Source: Pseudomonadota bacterium (GTDB lineage: Archaea; Thermoplasmatota; SW-10-69-26; JACQPN01; JAJPHT01). Taken from it: DNA of 64,000 nucleotides. Shown piece after piece: positions 26,701-32,138 of the stretch. Position 1 is the first letter of the stretch; every line of letters begins with the position of its first letter. The DNA lies in contig JAJPHT010000039.1 in the NCBI GenBank assembly GCA_021325135.1, positions 1 to 64,000 of the forward strand, read 5' to 3'. The position numbers and the translations under genes were made by a program. Below the pieces are notes generated by a model that saw only the letters and a list, made by a program, of their open reading frames with translations, was not told where the DNA came from and ran no database searches.

Positions 26701-26938
26701 CGCCGGAGGCGCCCGCCTCCGCGACGGCCTTCAGCGTCGCGCGGTCGAGGCCGCCGTGGGCGAGGGGCTGGCGGCCCGCGAGGCGCTTGACCTCGGCGAC
26801 GGTCTCCGCGCTGGTCTTGCCGCTGGCCACGGGGCGCCCGTCCACGGTGGAGGCGAGGGCGGCGATGGGCGTGGCGCCGGCGGCCTGCACGCGCGCGGCG
26901 TACTCGGCGTTGCCGTTCGTGACGACGTAGAGCTTCAT
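17786..26938 (-). CDS. multidomain acyl-chain megasynthase (PUFA/secondary-lipid synthase-like)
   Basis: 3050 residues. Domains in order: 1-150, a degenerate TIM-barrel piece like nitronate monooxygenase/FabK (GASGVVLDAQLWLLPES); 188-262 ACP1; 320-770 ketosynthase 1 (DAACASS with Cys520, EAHGTSTK, IGHLKSAAG); 900-1210 acyltransferase (GHSLGEY, Ser1001; AAFHTS); 1300-1820 a long second ketosynthase (NAACSSST, Cys1562; SHETYTP; FTGHPMGAG); 1893-1970 ACP2; 2015-2090 ACP3; 2170-2560 ketoreductase (TGGARGIT; QADYSAAND, Tyr2480); 2575-2830 double-hotdog dehydratase (NDHRVDG, His2589; the second-half Asp appears to be Glu in LMEGAFQ); 2850-3050 phosphopantetheinyl transferase (GVDVE, WSAKEAVLKALG). 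All three ACPs have GIDTVKQAE with Thr where the pantetheine Ser is expected. It extends acyl chains from malonyl units; the product is unknown. Its ATG overlaps the fabI stop as TGATG, so both are co-translated. Architecture resembles bacterial Pfa-type and deltaproteobacterial secondary-lipid synthases; an ancestral transfer from bacteria is likely. Confidence 0.92.
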   Translation of the reverse strand: MKLYVVTNGNAEYAARVQAAGATPIAALASTVDGRPVASGKTSAETVAEVKRLAGRQPLAHGGLDRATLKAVAEAGASGVVLDAQLWLLPESPLSADDKAALARLSAADFQATGHATLPSGLKVGRDALLAPFLARRAGSLAAALAQVAMDAGAPAQAPPPAPAPPPTPVPAPTVAPPAAPPAAASGEVLARVIDLVAQKTGYPKDLLDPGLDMEADLGIDTVKQAEIFGILRESYQLPRDDTLTLKDIPTLGKVAEYLSSRMGNAPAPSPAPAAAPAKVEAMPDPRAVEPPAAPIGHTRPNAVPVAASASRQFETVPPEEAVAIIGVGAVLPKANSAGEFWQNVLNQVDCIVEVPADRWDASIHYDPDPTKEDKTYTKIGGFITGFKFDALKFRIPPNTAKALDPVQQMALAAAAEALADAGYDRKPFDRQRCAVILGNSLGGERKDETNKRMHLAEFTAELRKSLPPEQVARAEAQIKASLPPITEDTMPGELSNVIAGRLANVLNLAGKNLTTDAACASSHAALDTAVKAILGGEADMVLCGGADRSMDPATYVKFCKIGALSPTGSRPFDAGADGFVMGEGVAILLLKKLSQAVRDGDKVYAVIRGMGSSSDGKGKGITAPNPAGQELAVQRAFQVAEVQPKHVQLIEAHGTSTKVGDVVEVESIAEVFGPMPPRSVALGSVKSQIGHLKSAAGAAGILKAALAIHHKVLPPSINFRAANPNIDWSKVPFKVQTSVEPWPAPANGEPRRAAVSAFGFGGTNFHVILEEFLPEYHLAPRAAAPAPAAAPRAPPRLAPEMEGEVVVIAADSIEGLAAEAKAAVAAVKSAATLDQAARHARTPRAHARSVRLGVGAQDRATLASALETAAPLILDPKGRQALPLKVKGASFGEGQPRGKVAFLFPGQGSQYANMGRELAKRYPIVRETFAEADRVLEPLLGSKLTTLLWVDPKDAAAVARAEESLKQTEVTQPAMLAADVAIFRLLAEHGIRPDMVGGHSLGEYAALVAAEVLSFEDALLAVSARGKEMAGVQVPDKGLMASVSAGPDQVEQVLKRVPGYVVAANKNCPVQTVIAGETPAVQKAMEVARSMGVEVMQLNVSAAFHTSIVAPASQPLRRVLDRLSFRAPRIPCFTNVDATPYPADPNAIRDILSKQVAAPVEWIAELKAMQAAGATVFVEVGPKRALSGFVEATLGSAAVAVTTNHPKRGDLASFLDAAARMGALGFALDLPAGDATEAMPVAQPAPMPRPTVLAGPTDGTYEAFRSAVQPTLEAALKAGFDQFQRELARLKEAEGAFSRYGLLPVDVVVSGAAAGLPGGARRVFSDDNFETLFRGENRIDRLDSMWAGRFLDKDIVRLVKGEGEPRMEPVKDASEVLKLAGRRGGLDMQGDYQVDPKLLKTLDITSKLAIAAAYEALRDAGIPMVQEMKRTTTGKILPGDWVLPPHLQDDTGIIFASAFPGYDNFVQEVSRHLARRYAKATLTELDALYHELLDAVPADRKSKVSGFYAKHAGELHRIAGDAEKVEAFNRHFLFSILSLGHAELAETICARGPNTQVNAACSSSTQAIAIAEDWMRTGRARRVVVVGADDVTSDNLLEWIGSGFLVSGAATTAGSVEEGALPFDRRRHGMIIGMGAVGLVLERREDVEARGMVPVARLVATRIANSAYHGSRLHVEHIAKEARALVETAAKRLGTTPDALGPETIFVSHETYTPARGGSASAEAAAMRQAFGSGATKVLVTNTKGFTGHPMGAGIEDALAVKALQLGKVPPIANLRDTDPEFADLNLSKGGAHQRRFAMRFSAGFGSQLAMAFFERMAQGDARVADPARYQSFLDQSVGAPGAKAAMQGRVLRVSAPAGAVPTAVPVKVEAPTPAPARAAPSPAPAAAPAGASRDDVLRKVMALVAEKTGYPQEMLDPNLDMEADLGIDTVKQAEIFGMLRESYGIGRDDKLTLKDIPTLAKVADYLVSRMGAPVTAEAAVAPTPPVPFNAPPAMVAPNPAATAPTPLPGKGPGAAHDVLAKVTAMIASKTGYPPEMLDPNLDMEADLGIDTVKQAEIFGEVREAFGIPRIEGVNLKDYPTISHVAGFVSTHAGRAVPAQAAASAPPLDTAMVAPYKGGGLVRRVPRVSPAPAEGSAARSAFVVGHGALAEALRHKYPHAAGDIALFSGPAKELFLFARSRAADLDAGKLGILALTEMGGHQGIDKAAHPEQGGVTGLAKSLAAEFPKAWVRALDLDPSEDVAARVRHVEAELKVDKSLVEVGRSARGRVVVRTIEAGTTDGQHPTLPTGAVLVVTGGARGITAEALKALAPQKPRLVLLGRTPAPTDADLSFDEARAKDQGMADLKAKGDRVTPVAIEKMVAPLRARAEIARNLRDLRSAGATVEYVQADAGDAAALERALSDVRLRHGKVHGVLHAAGLEESKRLADKDEGAFDRAWRPKAEAAFTLARLTEKDHPAFFVMFGSVAGRYGNAAQADYSAANDAIAKLARALRAKGVAAAVFAWGPWGEVGMATKGSTLTVLKAAGVEPITTAEGVSAFLSELARLDEPEVVLAKGLGGLEQAHHEEAPQASGTQTLRASEPALNDHRVDGVPYLAGVMGMSAMTSASPTPVAALEEVHFAYPVKLLRDQPVDITVKVEADGRASVTSIPPGPVKQPRTHFTARLLPDAGPAPPVRDAPGWAWSFDRIYPPFFHGPAFQVLSKASRASWDGMEAEGRAPAAGVPPAAALMEGAFQALGLWGLALGSVMALPERVARVSLFGPFEPGRAVYRVLNARVEDHRVKGDVQCLVDGKVAVEMKGVALIVTGASALVGPAPWPHEETTLGGSRVMRVPVDAARALLERPGLWSGLLASEEQAALSALPAAKRKEEWLAATLAAKAALRAAGDERPWTAMPIQRGADGAPLAHGERGLTLSHAGGVAVASVFDARRERVGVDVEVVEPRAPAFEDEAFTPEERAAFPQGAARHAAVALAWSAKEAVLKALGVGLSVNLHDVRLGIQNGHVQVDLRGAAKERFGLLDGESVEIEARREGERVLAWAKVLLAKRAG

Positions 26939-27765
26939 CAGACGGGTCCCTCGGGGGGGTTGAGTCGGGGCTCGATGAGCACGCGGTCCATCTCGGGGGG
27001 CGCGCCGACGCTGAAGTAGCCCGCGTCGACGTAGATCGTCTGCCCGGTGATGCCGCTGCTATCAGAGGAGAGGAGGAAGCGCGCCGCGTGGGCGACGTCC
27101 GCCTGCGTCACGTTGCGGCGCAGGGGGGTGTTGCTGGCCATCCAGTCGAGGATCTGGTCGAAGCCCGGGACGCCCGAGGCGGCCAGGGTCTTCACGGGGC
27201 CTGCGCTGACGGCGTTCACGCGGAAGCCCATGGGGCCCACGCTGGCGGCAAGCTCGCGGACGAGCTGCTCCAGCGCCGCCTTGGCGGTGCCCATGATACG
27301 ATATCCCGGGACGGTGCGCTCGGCGCCCAGGTAGGTGAGCGTCACGACGGCGGCGTTGGGGTTGAGCTTGGGCAGGCCGTGGCGCACGACGCGGATGAGC
27401 GAGTAGGCGCTGACGGTCATGGCGACGCCGAAGTCCTCCTGCGTCGTCTCGGTGATGGGCTTCATCAGCGCCTCGGCGGGCGCGAAGGCGACGGCGTGCA
27501 CGATGCCGTCGTACTTGCCGGTGAGCTTGGCGTGGAACGCCTTGGTGGAGTCCTCGCTGGCGAGGTCGCACTCCTCCATCTGGTCGATCCACTTCTGCTC
27601 CTTGGCGAGCTGGAGCACGCGCGACATGAAGCGCTTCTGGTAGGCGAGCGTGCAGGTGGCGCCGCGCTCCGCGAGGTCCTTCGCGATGGCCCACGCGAGG
27701 GAGGTGTCGCTGGCCACGCCGTACACGAGGAATCGCTTGCCTTGGAGGTCGTTCACGTGGATCAC
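26938..27765 (-). CDS. fabI: FabI-type enoyl-[ACP] reductase
   Basis: 275 residues of the short-chain dehydrogenase fold in its FabI variant: nucleotide site GVASDTSLAWAIAKDLAERG, then TLTYLGAERTVPGYRIMGTAK with the two FabI tyrosines and the Lys in Y-x6-K spacing, and GITGQTIYVDAGY near the end. It would reduce the enoyl intermediate with NAD(P)H, the step for which the megasynthase has only a degenerate N-terminal remnant. The GTG at 27765 is preferred to the GTG at 27756 because TTTAAA is 25 bases upstream. Stop overlaps the megasynthase ATG. FabI is a bacterial fatty-acid synthesis enzyme and rare in archaea. Confidence 0.92.
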   Translation of the reverse strand: MIHVNDLQGKRFLVYGVASDTSLAWAIAKDLAERGATCTLAYQKRFMSRVLQLAKEQKWIDQMEECDLASEDSTKAFHAKLTGKYDGIVHAVAFAPAEALMKPITETTQEDFGVAMTVSAYSLIRVVRHGLPKLNPNAAVVTLTYLGAERTVPGYRIMGTAKAALEQLVRELAASVGPMGFRVNAVSAGPVKTLAASGVPGFDQILDWMASNTPLRRNVTQADVAHAARFLLSSDSSGITGQTIYVDAGYFSVGAPPEMDRVLIEPRLNPPEGPV

Positions 27766-27787
27766 GTCCCAATCGGGGCTTCGACGG

Positions 27788-27793
27788 TTTAAA
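27788..27793 (-). promoter_or_regulatory. TATA element of the fabI-megasynthase operon
   Basis: CCTTTAAACC on the minus strand, with TTTAAA 25 bases before the GTG at 27765. It overlaps the last codons and stop of the upstream carboxyltransferase gene, so fabI and the megasynthase can be transcribed separately from it. Confidence 0.6.
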
Positions 27794-29381
27794 GGGGAAT
27801 GTTCCCGTGCTTGCGAGGCGGCCGCTCGACGTGCTTCGAGGCGAGGCGCGCCAGGTGGCGGGCCACGTGCTGGCGCGTCAGGGCCGGGTCGACGATGTCG
27901 TCCACGAAGCCAAGCTCGGCCGCGAACATGGGGTTGCCGAAGCGGTCGCGGTAGCCGGCCTCCAGCTCCTTGCGGAAGTCGGCGTCGGCGTTCTTCAGCT
28001 CCCGGCGGTGGAGGATCTGCACGGCGCCCTGCGCGCCCAGCACGGCGATCTCCGCCTGGGGCCACGCGAGGTTGACGTCGCTGCGCAGGTGCTTGCTGCA
28101 CATGACGATGTACGCGCCGCCGTAGGCCTTGCGCGTGACGACGGTGATCTTGGGCACGGTGGCCTCGCAGTAGGCGTAGAGGAGCTTCGCGCCGTGGCGG
28201 ATGATGCCGCCGTGCTCCTGCTCGCGCCCGGGGAGGAAGCCGGGCACGTCCACGAGGCTGAGGAGGGGGACGTTGAACGCGTCGCAGAAGCGCACGAAGC
28301 GCGCGGCCTTCTCGGAGGCCTGCACGTCCAGCACACCCGCGAGCACCTTGGGCTGGTTCGCGACGATGCCCACGACGCGCCCTTCGACGCGGCCGAAGCC
28401 GACGACGACGTTGCGCGCCATCTCGGCGTGGATCTCGAAGAAGCTGTCCCGATCGAGGATGCCCGCCATGACGTCGCGCATGTCGTAGGGCATCGACGGG
28501 TCGGGCGGGACCACGGTGCGCAGCGCCTCGGGGTCGTGCGCGGAGATGGGCTCGTAGCGCGGCGGGTGCTCCAGGTGGTTCTGCGGCAGGTAGGAGAGGA
28601 GCGCGCGGATCTTGTCCAGCGTCTCCTCGTCCGTCTCGCCCGTGAGGTGGCAGACGCCCGAGTCGTTGGCGTGCACGTCCGCGCCGCCCAGCTCCTCGTG
28701 GGTCGTCTCCTCGCCCAGCACGGTCTTCACCACGTCGGGCCCGGTGAGGTACATGTACGAGGTCTTGCGCGTCATGAGGACGAAGTCCGTGAGCGCGGGG
28801 CCGTACACCGCGCCGCCGGCGCAGGGGCCCAGGATTCCCGCGACCTGCGGGATGACGCCCGAGGCGTCGACGTGGCGCTGGAAGATGTCGCCGTAGCCGC
28901 CCAGCGCGGCGACGCCCTCCTGGATGCGCGCGCCGCCAGAGTCGTTGAGCGCGACGAGGGGCACGCCGGTGGCGATGGCCTGCTCCATGATCTTGCAGAT
29001 CTTCCGCGCCTGCGCGCTGCCCAGCGAGCCGCCCGAGACGGTGAAGTCCTGCGCGTAGACGCACACGTCGCGGCCGTGGACCTTGCCGTAGCCCGTGACG
29101 ACGCCATCGCCCGGGTGCGGGTCCTGCGGCAGGCCGCGGCTGAGCCCCTGGTGGACGGCGAAGGAGTCGGTCTCCATGAAGGAGCCCGGGTCCAGGAGGT
29201 AGTCCAGGCGCTCGCGGGCCGTCATCTTGCCCTTCGCGTGCTGCGCCGCGACCTTCTCGGGGCCGCCGCCTTCGCGGGCGCGCTGGCGGGCCAGCTCGAT
29301 GGGGTCCAGCGTGAGGCGGCCCGACGAAGGGGTGACGCGCACGATGGAGGGCTTCTGTGGCGCGGCAGTGGGGACGGTCAT
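27789..29381 (-). CDS. acyl-CoA carboxylase carboxyltransferase subunit (PccB-like)
   Basis: 530 residues of the biotin-dependent carboxyltransferase family (propionyl/acetyl-CoA carboxylase beta, methylmalonyl-CoA decarboxylase alpha). Both crotonase-like halves are present: GKMTARERLDYLLDPGSF, NDSGGARIQEGVAALGGYGDIF, the first oxyanion site GPCAGGAVYGPAL, and in the second half VDVPGFLPGREQEHGGIIRHGAKLLYAY and RKAYGGAYIVMCSKHL. ATG at 29381; GCATTTACC about 34 bases upstream may be its TATA element. It would provide malonyl- or methylmalonyl-CoA for the downstream megasynthase. Biotin carboxylase and biotin carrier subunits are not in the window and must be elsewhere. Confidence 0.92.
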   Translation of the reverse strand: MTVPTAAPQKPSIVRVTPSSGRLTLDPIELARQRAREGGGPEKVAAQHAKGKMTARERLDYLLDPGSFMETDSFAVHQGLSRGLPQDPHPGDGVVTGYGKVHGRDVCVYAQDFTVSGGSLGSAQARKICKIMEQAIATGVPLVALNDSGGARIQEGVAALGGYGDIFQRHVDASGVIPQVAGILGPCAGGAVYGPALTDFVLMTRKTSYMYLTGPDVVKTVLGEETTHEELGGADVHANDSGVCHLTGETDEETLDKIRALLSYLPQNHLEHPPRYEPISAHDPEALRTVVPPDPSMPYDMRDVMAGILDRDSFFEIHAEMARNVVVGFGRVEGRVVGIVANQPKVLAGVLDVQASEKAARFVRFCDAFNVPLLSLVDVPGFLPGREQEHGGIIRHGAKLLYAYCEATVPKITVVTRKAYGGAYIVMCSKHLRSDVNLAWPQAEIAVLGAQGAVQILHRRELKNADADFRKELEAGYRDRFGNPMFAAELGFVDDIVDPALTRQHVARHLARLASKHVERPPRKHGNIPL

Positions 29382-29682
29382 GGGCACCCCGCGCGGCGAG
29401 GCCAGGCTTCGGGTAAATGCCTTTTCGTCGTGACAAGGAGTGAAAACGAGTGAACGCCACCGTGGGAATCGGCGAGCGCCGGGGGGCGCATCGGCGGTCT
29501 TGTGGGGGACTGTGGGGGGCACAATCCTGGCGTCTTGGTCACCTCGTTGGCGCGACGACGCCACGGCGCCACGACGTGACGATTCCCCCAAGCATCGCGC
29601 TGAGGGGGAAGCATCCGCTCAAAGAAGTGAGAGAATGGAAGAAGAAAGGGGCCCCACCGCGCAGGGCCCCGGAGCCGGGCGC
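29382..29682. other. 301-base intergenic region with promoter and repeat
   Basis: No gene seen. It contains the probable TATA element of the carboxyltransferase gene near 29411-29420 (minus strand) and a CGACGACGCCACGGCGCCACGACG run at 29550-29578, related to the GTCGTGGCG clusters at 8703-8800 and 52149-52173. A purine-rich AAAGAAG... tract (minus strand T-rich) near 29617-29650 may terminate the upstream membrane protein gene. Confidence 0.45.
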
Positions 29683-30525
29683 CTACCAGGCGAGGTTCTC
29701 GGCGCGGATGCCCTGGTCCGAGAAGGCCTGGGGCAGCGTGCCCTCGTTGGCCCACTTGTAGAGGCCCGCGACGAGGATGCCGTCCACCGCGCTGTTGACC
29801 GCGGAGAGGACGATCCAGTAGACCACCGCGACCGCGATGAACGCGACGCCCAGCACGACGGACGCGCCCATGGCGAGGACGCCCAGGAAGAAGGGCACGA
29901 GGCCCAGCAGGCCCAGGAAGAAGAAGATGATCCCGGTCGTGGCCACGCCCGTGAGGCTCTCGCCCCAGCTGCGCTTCATGAGGCCCATGCTGCCCTTGAT
30001 CGCGTCGAAGGGCCCGACGTCCTGGAAGACGAGGACGGGCACGACGAAGAAGACCGCGACGTTCCAGCCGAACTCCAGGAAGCTGACCAGGATGCGGGCC
30101 AGGATGTTGTCCTTGGCCTGGTCGCGCAGGATGCGGAAGATGATGCCCACGGTCGCCGCGACGACGGCCCACTGCAGGATGCGGCCGATGCGGCTCCACG
30201 ACTTGCGCAGGCCGTCCTTGAGGACGGGGTCGCCGCCGTTGAAGCGGATGGTGGCCATCTCGATGACGGCCGCGTTGAAGAAGATCACGATGGCGTAGAC
30301 CACGACGTAGATCGCGAAGATCGCGAGGTAGCCGGCGAGGCCGAGGCCGCCGCCGTCGGCGCCGCTGAAGAGGCCGAGGCCCCAGGCGCCGAGGCCCAAG
30401 GCGACGACCGCGATGATCTGGAGGACACCCGCGAGCAGCGGGAGCGCGACCATCTCCTTGTCAAGGCTGAGGACCTTGAAGGAGGCCTTGGTGAGACTCC
30501 AACCACGGGCGATGCGTTCGAACAT
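29683..30525 (-). CDS. polytopic membrane protein, DUF6159-like
   Basis: 280 residues with about six transmembrane segments and the motif FNAAVIEMATIRFNGGDPVLKDGLRKSW around residues 85-115, plus VGPFDAIKGSMGLMKRSWGE, which match the DUF6159 family of uncharacterised membrane proteins in archaea and bacteria. ATG at 30525, with GAGAGGTG before it and a clear CCTTATATCC about 47 bases upstream, so the message has a short leader. No function known. A second protein of similar general plan is at 47312-48178. Confidence 0.75.
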   Translation of the reverse strand: MFERIARGWSLTKASFKVLSLDKEMVALPLLAGVLQIIAVVALGLGAWGLGLFSGADGGGLGLAGYLAIFAIYVVVYAIVIFFNAAVIEMATIRFNGGDPVLKDGLRKSWSRIGRILQWAVVAATVGIIFRILRDQAKDNILARILVSFLEFGWNVAVFFVVPVLVFQDVGPFDAIKGSMGLMKRSWGESLTGVATTGIIFFFLGLLGLVPFFLGVLAMGASVVLGVAFIAVAVVYWIVLSAVNSAVDGILVAGLYKWANEGTLPQAFSDQGIRAENLAW

Positions 30526-30566
30526 GAGGATTTGACACCTCTCGGGGGCGGCGATTCCTGGCCCGC

Positions 30567-30576
30567 GGATATAAGG
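30567..30576 (-). promoter_or_regulatory. TATA box of the DUF6159 gene
   Basis: CCTTATATCC on the minus strand. It predicts a start of transcription about 20 bases before the ATG at 30525, leaving room for the GAGGTG ribosome site, in contrast to the leaderless genes around it. Confidence 0.6.
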
Positions 30577-30680
30577 CTAGCGGGCAACGTGGGGTGCGGA
30601 AGGAAGGCGCAACCGGCCGGCGACGGGCAGGCGTTTCTCCGGCGGCGCGGCCCCCCGGCCGGAGCCCGCCCGGCGTGGGG

Positions 30681-31133
30681 TCAACGGGCGAGTCGCCGCG
30701 CCGCCGCCAGCAAAGCCGTGTCGAGCAGGGCGGCGACTGCGCCCACCAGGCAGCCGCCGACGAACCCGAACGCGGCCGCCTCCAGCGAGAAGAGGTAGGC
30801 GATGGGCGGCGCGCGGCCCGAGATGAACGATGCCGTGAGGGCGATCCACACGAACGACGCGCCCACCGCGCCGCCCCACACGCCGCCCACGCCCATCGCC
30901 TCGCGCAGCGGCTTCTCCCGCATCTGGACGAGGGCCTGGCGCGTGGCCCCGAGGGTGAGCCCCCAGAGGACGAGGAAGAGCGCGACGCCAGGGAGCGTGC
31001 CGATCCCCTGGAGCAGCTGCCCCAGCGTGCCGGCGCGGTGCAGCGCGAGGACGAGGGCGCCCACCAGGAGCGAGACGTGGAGCGTCGCGAGGCCCACCGC
31101 CTCCAGCCAGCCCGCCTCGCGCGCCTCATCCAT
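30681..31133 (-). CDS. four-helix membrane protein
   Basis: 150 residues with four predicted transmembrane segments (about 12-32, 45-63, 80-103, 115-142). No motif recognised. The ATG at 31133 lies inside the end of the upstream membrane protein gene (8-base overlap), so the two are translationally coupled and probably form a complex or act in one pathway. Confidence 0.6.
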   Translation of the reverse strand: MDEAREAGWLEAVGLATLHVSLLVGALVLALHRAGTLGQLLQGIGTLPGVALFLVLWGLTLGATRQALVQMREKPLREAMGVGGVWGGAVGASFVWIALTASFISGRAPPIAYLFSLEAAAFGFVGGCLVGAVAALLDTALLAAARRLAR

Positions 31134-31506
31134 GGGCCAGCACCACCGCGAGGCCGCCGATGATGGCGAGGAGGAGCGCCGTGCCGCCGTAGGCCCACCG
31201 CAGCGCGGGAGCTTTCAGCCGGGGCCGCGCCAGGAGCCGCAACGCGGAGGCGACCAGCAGGAGGAGCACGAGGGCGAGCTTCCACGTGAGGAGCGTCCCC
31301 CACGTCGTGGCGGGCCCCGGGTCGCCCACGGCGCCGAGGTTCCCGACGCCTGTGAGGACCTGCACACCCATGGCGACCCAGAAGGCCCACTCATAGGCGC
31401 GCGACGCGGGGGCGGGGTCCCGCAGCGAGGCCACCAGCACGGCGCCGCCCAGCAGCACGCCCATGCCCAGCGTGTGGACCAGGCGCACCGCGACGTGCAC
31501 GTCCAT
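31126..31506 (-). CDS. CopD-like small membrane protein
   Basis: 126 residues from ATG at 31506, chosen because DVHVAVRLVHTLGMGVLLGGAVL is the usual start of CopD/DUF2214-like membrane proteins with a conserved His in the first helix. Four transmembrane segments. Conserved polar residues in helix one suggest heme or copper binding in relatives, but nothing here proves it. Coupled to 30681-31133 by an 8-base overlap. Confidence 0.6.
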   Translation of the reverse strand: MDVHVAVRLVHTLGMGVLLGGAVLVASLRDPAPASRAYEWAFWVAMGVQVLTGVGNLGAVGDPGPATTWGTLLTWKLALVLLLLVASALRLLARPRLKAPALRWAYGGTALLLAIIGGLAVVLAHG

Positions 31507-31569
31507 GCAGGGCCGTCGCTGGCGGAAGGGAGAATGGTTTCGCACCGAAGCCCACTTGCGCGGCAGGGG

Positions 31570-31713
31570 TCAACGCTGGGCGAGCCAGGCCAGCGTGGCC
31601 TCGGCGTTGCGCCGGGCGCGGCGGATGACGCGGAGGTCCTCTTCGATCTCCGCGCGGAACTGCGTGAGGAACGCCCGAAGCTCAGGGTCCATCTCGCGGC
31701 CTTCCATGATCAT
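31570..31713 (-). CDS. small charged protein
   Basis: 47 residues from ATG at 31713. GGAGG lies 7 bases upstream, which supports translation. Sequence is helical and charged (DPELRAFLTQFRAEIEEDL, RRARRNAEATLAWLAQR). It overlaps the 3' end of the frameshifted membrane gene by 32 bases. It could be a regulator or a small partner of that gene. Not recognised. Confidence 0.45.
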   Translation of the reverse strand: MIMEGREMDPELRAFLTQFRAEIEEDLRVIRRARRNAEATLAWLAQR

Positions 31714-32091
31714 TGACTTTCCTCCGTGCTTCATAAATCTTCTCCGCCAGACGATCGTCGTCCTCCGCCATCTCGGAGAGCGCGCGCAGGACCTGGGAGG
31801 CGCGCTCGGCCCGCGACGCGGCGCTGCTCGACTCGCGCAGCCTGCCCGCGGCCTGCATCCTCCCTTCGTGCTCCTCCAGCGCGATGCGCGCCACGCGGTC
31901 CACGTCGCCGCGTCCGAAGAGATAGCCCAACGCCCGGTGACCACCGAAACCATGGTCCGCATCAGCAGGTCCGCGGGGCCGGCCTCCAGGTGCGCCCAGC
32001 CCCACCAGACCATGGCGAGGCTCGCGACGACCGCCGCGCCCGCGACGAGGGTCCGCACGGCGTTGGTCGTGCCCCACCAGGGAGGGTCCAT
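31682..32091 (-). pseudogene. membrane-anchored helical protein with apparent frameshift
   Basis: From ATG at 32091 one frame encodes DPPWWGTTNAVRTLVAG and a transmembrane segment, then loses protein character near 31940. From there a second frame encodes a plausible helical protein (YLFGRGDVDRVARIAL, SQVLRALSEMAEDDDRLAEKI) to the TGA at 31682. The whole span is 410 bases, so one base is missing or two are extra. Either a real disruption, a sequencing error, or two genes with the second starting at a non-ATG codon. Confidence 0.45.
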
Positions 32092-32138
32092 CGCGGATGG
32101 ATGGGCGGGGGAGGCTTCTCCTTTGTCCCGGAATCGCC

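Noticed and set aside
17786-29381. Reading the megasynthase as proof of bacterial contamination
   Set aside because: The flanking genes (L1-L10-P1 operon, archaeal-type promoters, GGR-family enzyme, tRNA-Thr with U73) are archaeal and composition does not visibly change at the operon borders, so transfer is more likely than contamination. A chimera cannot be fully excluded.
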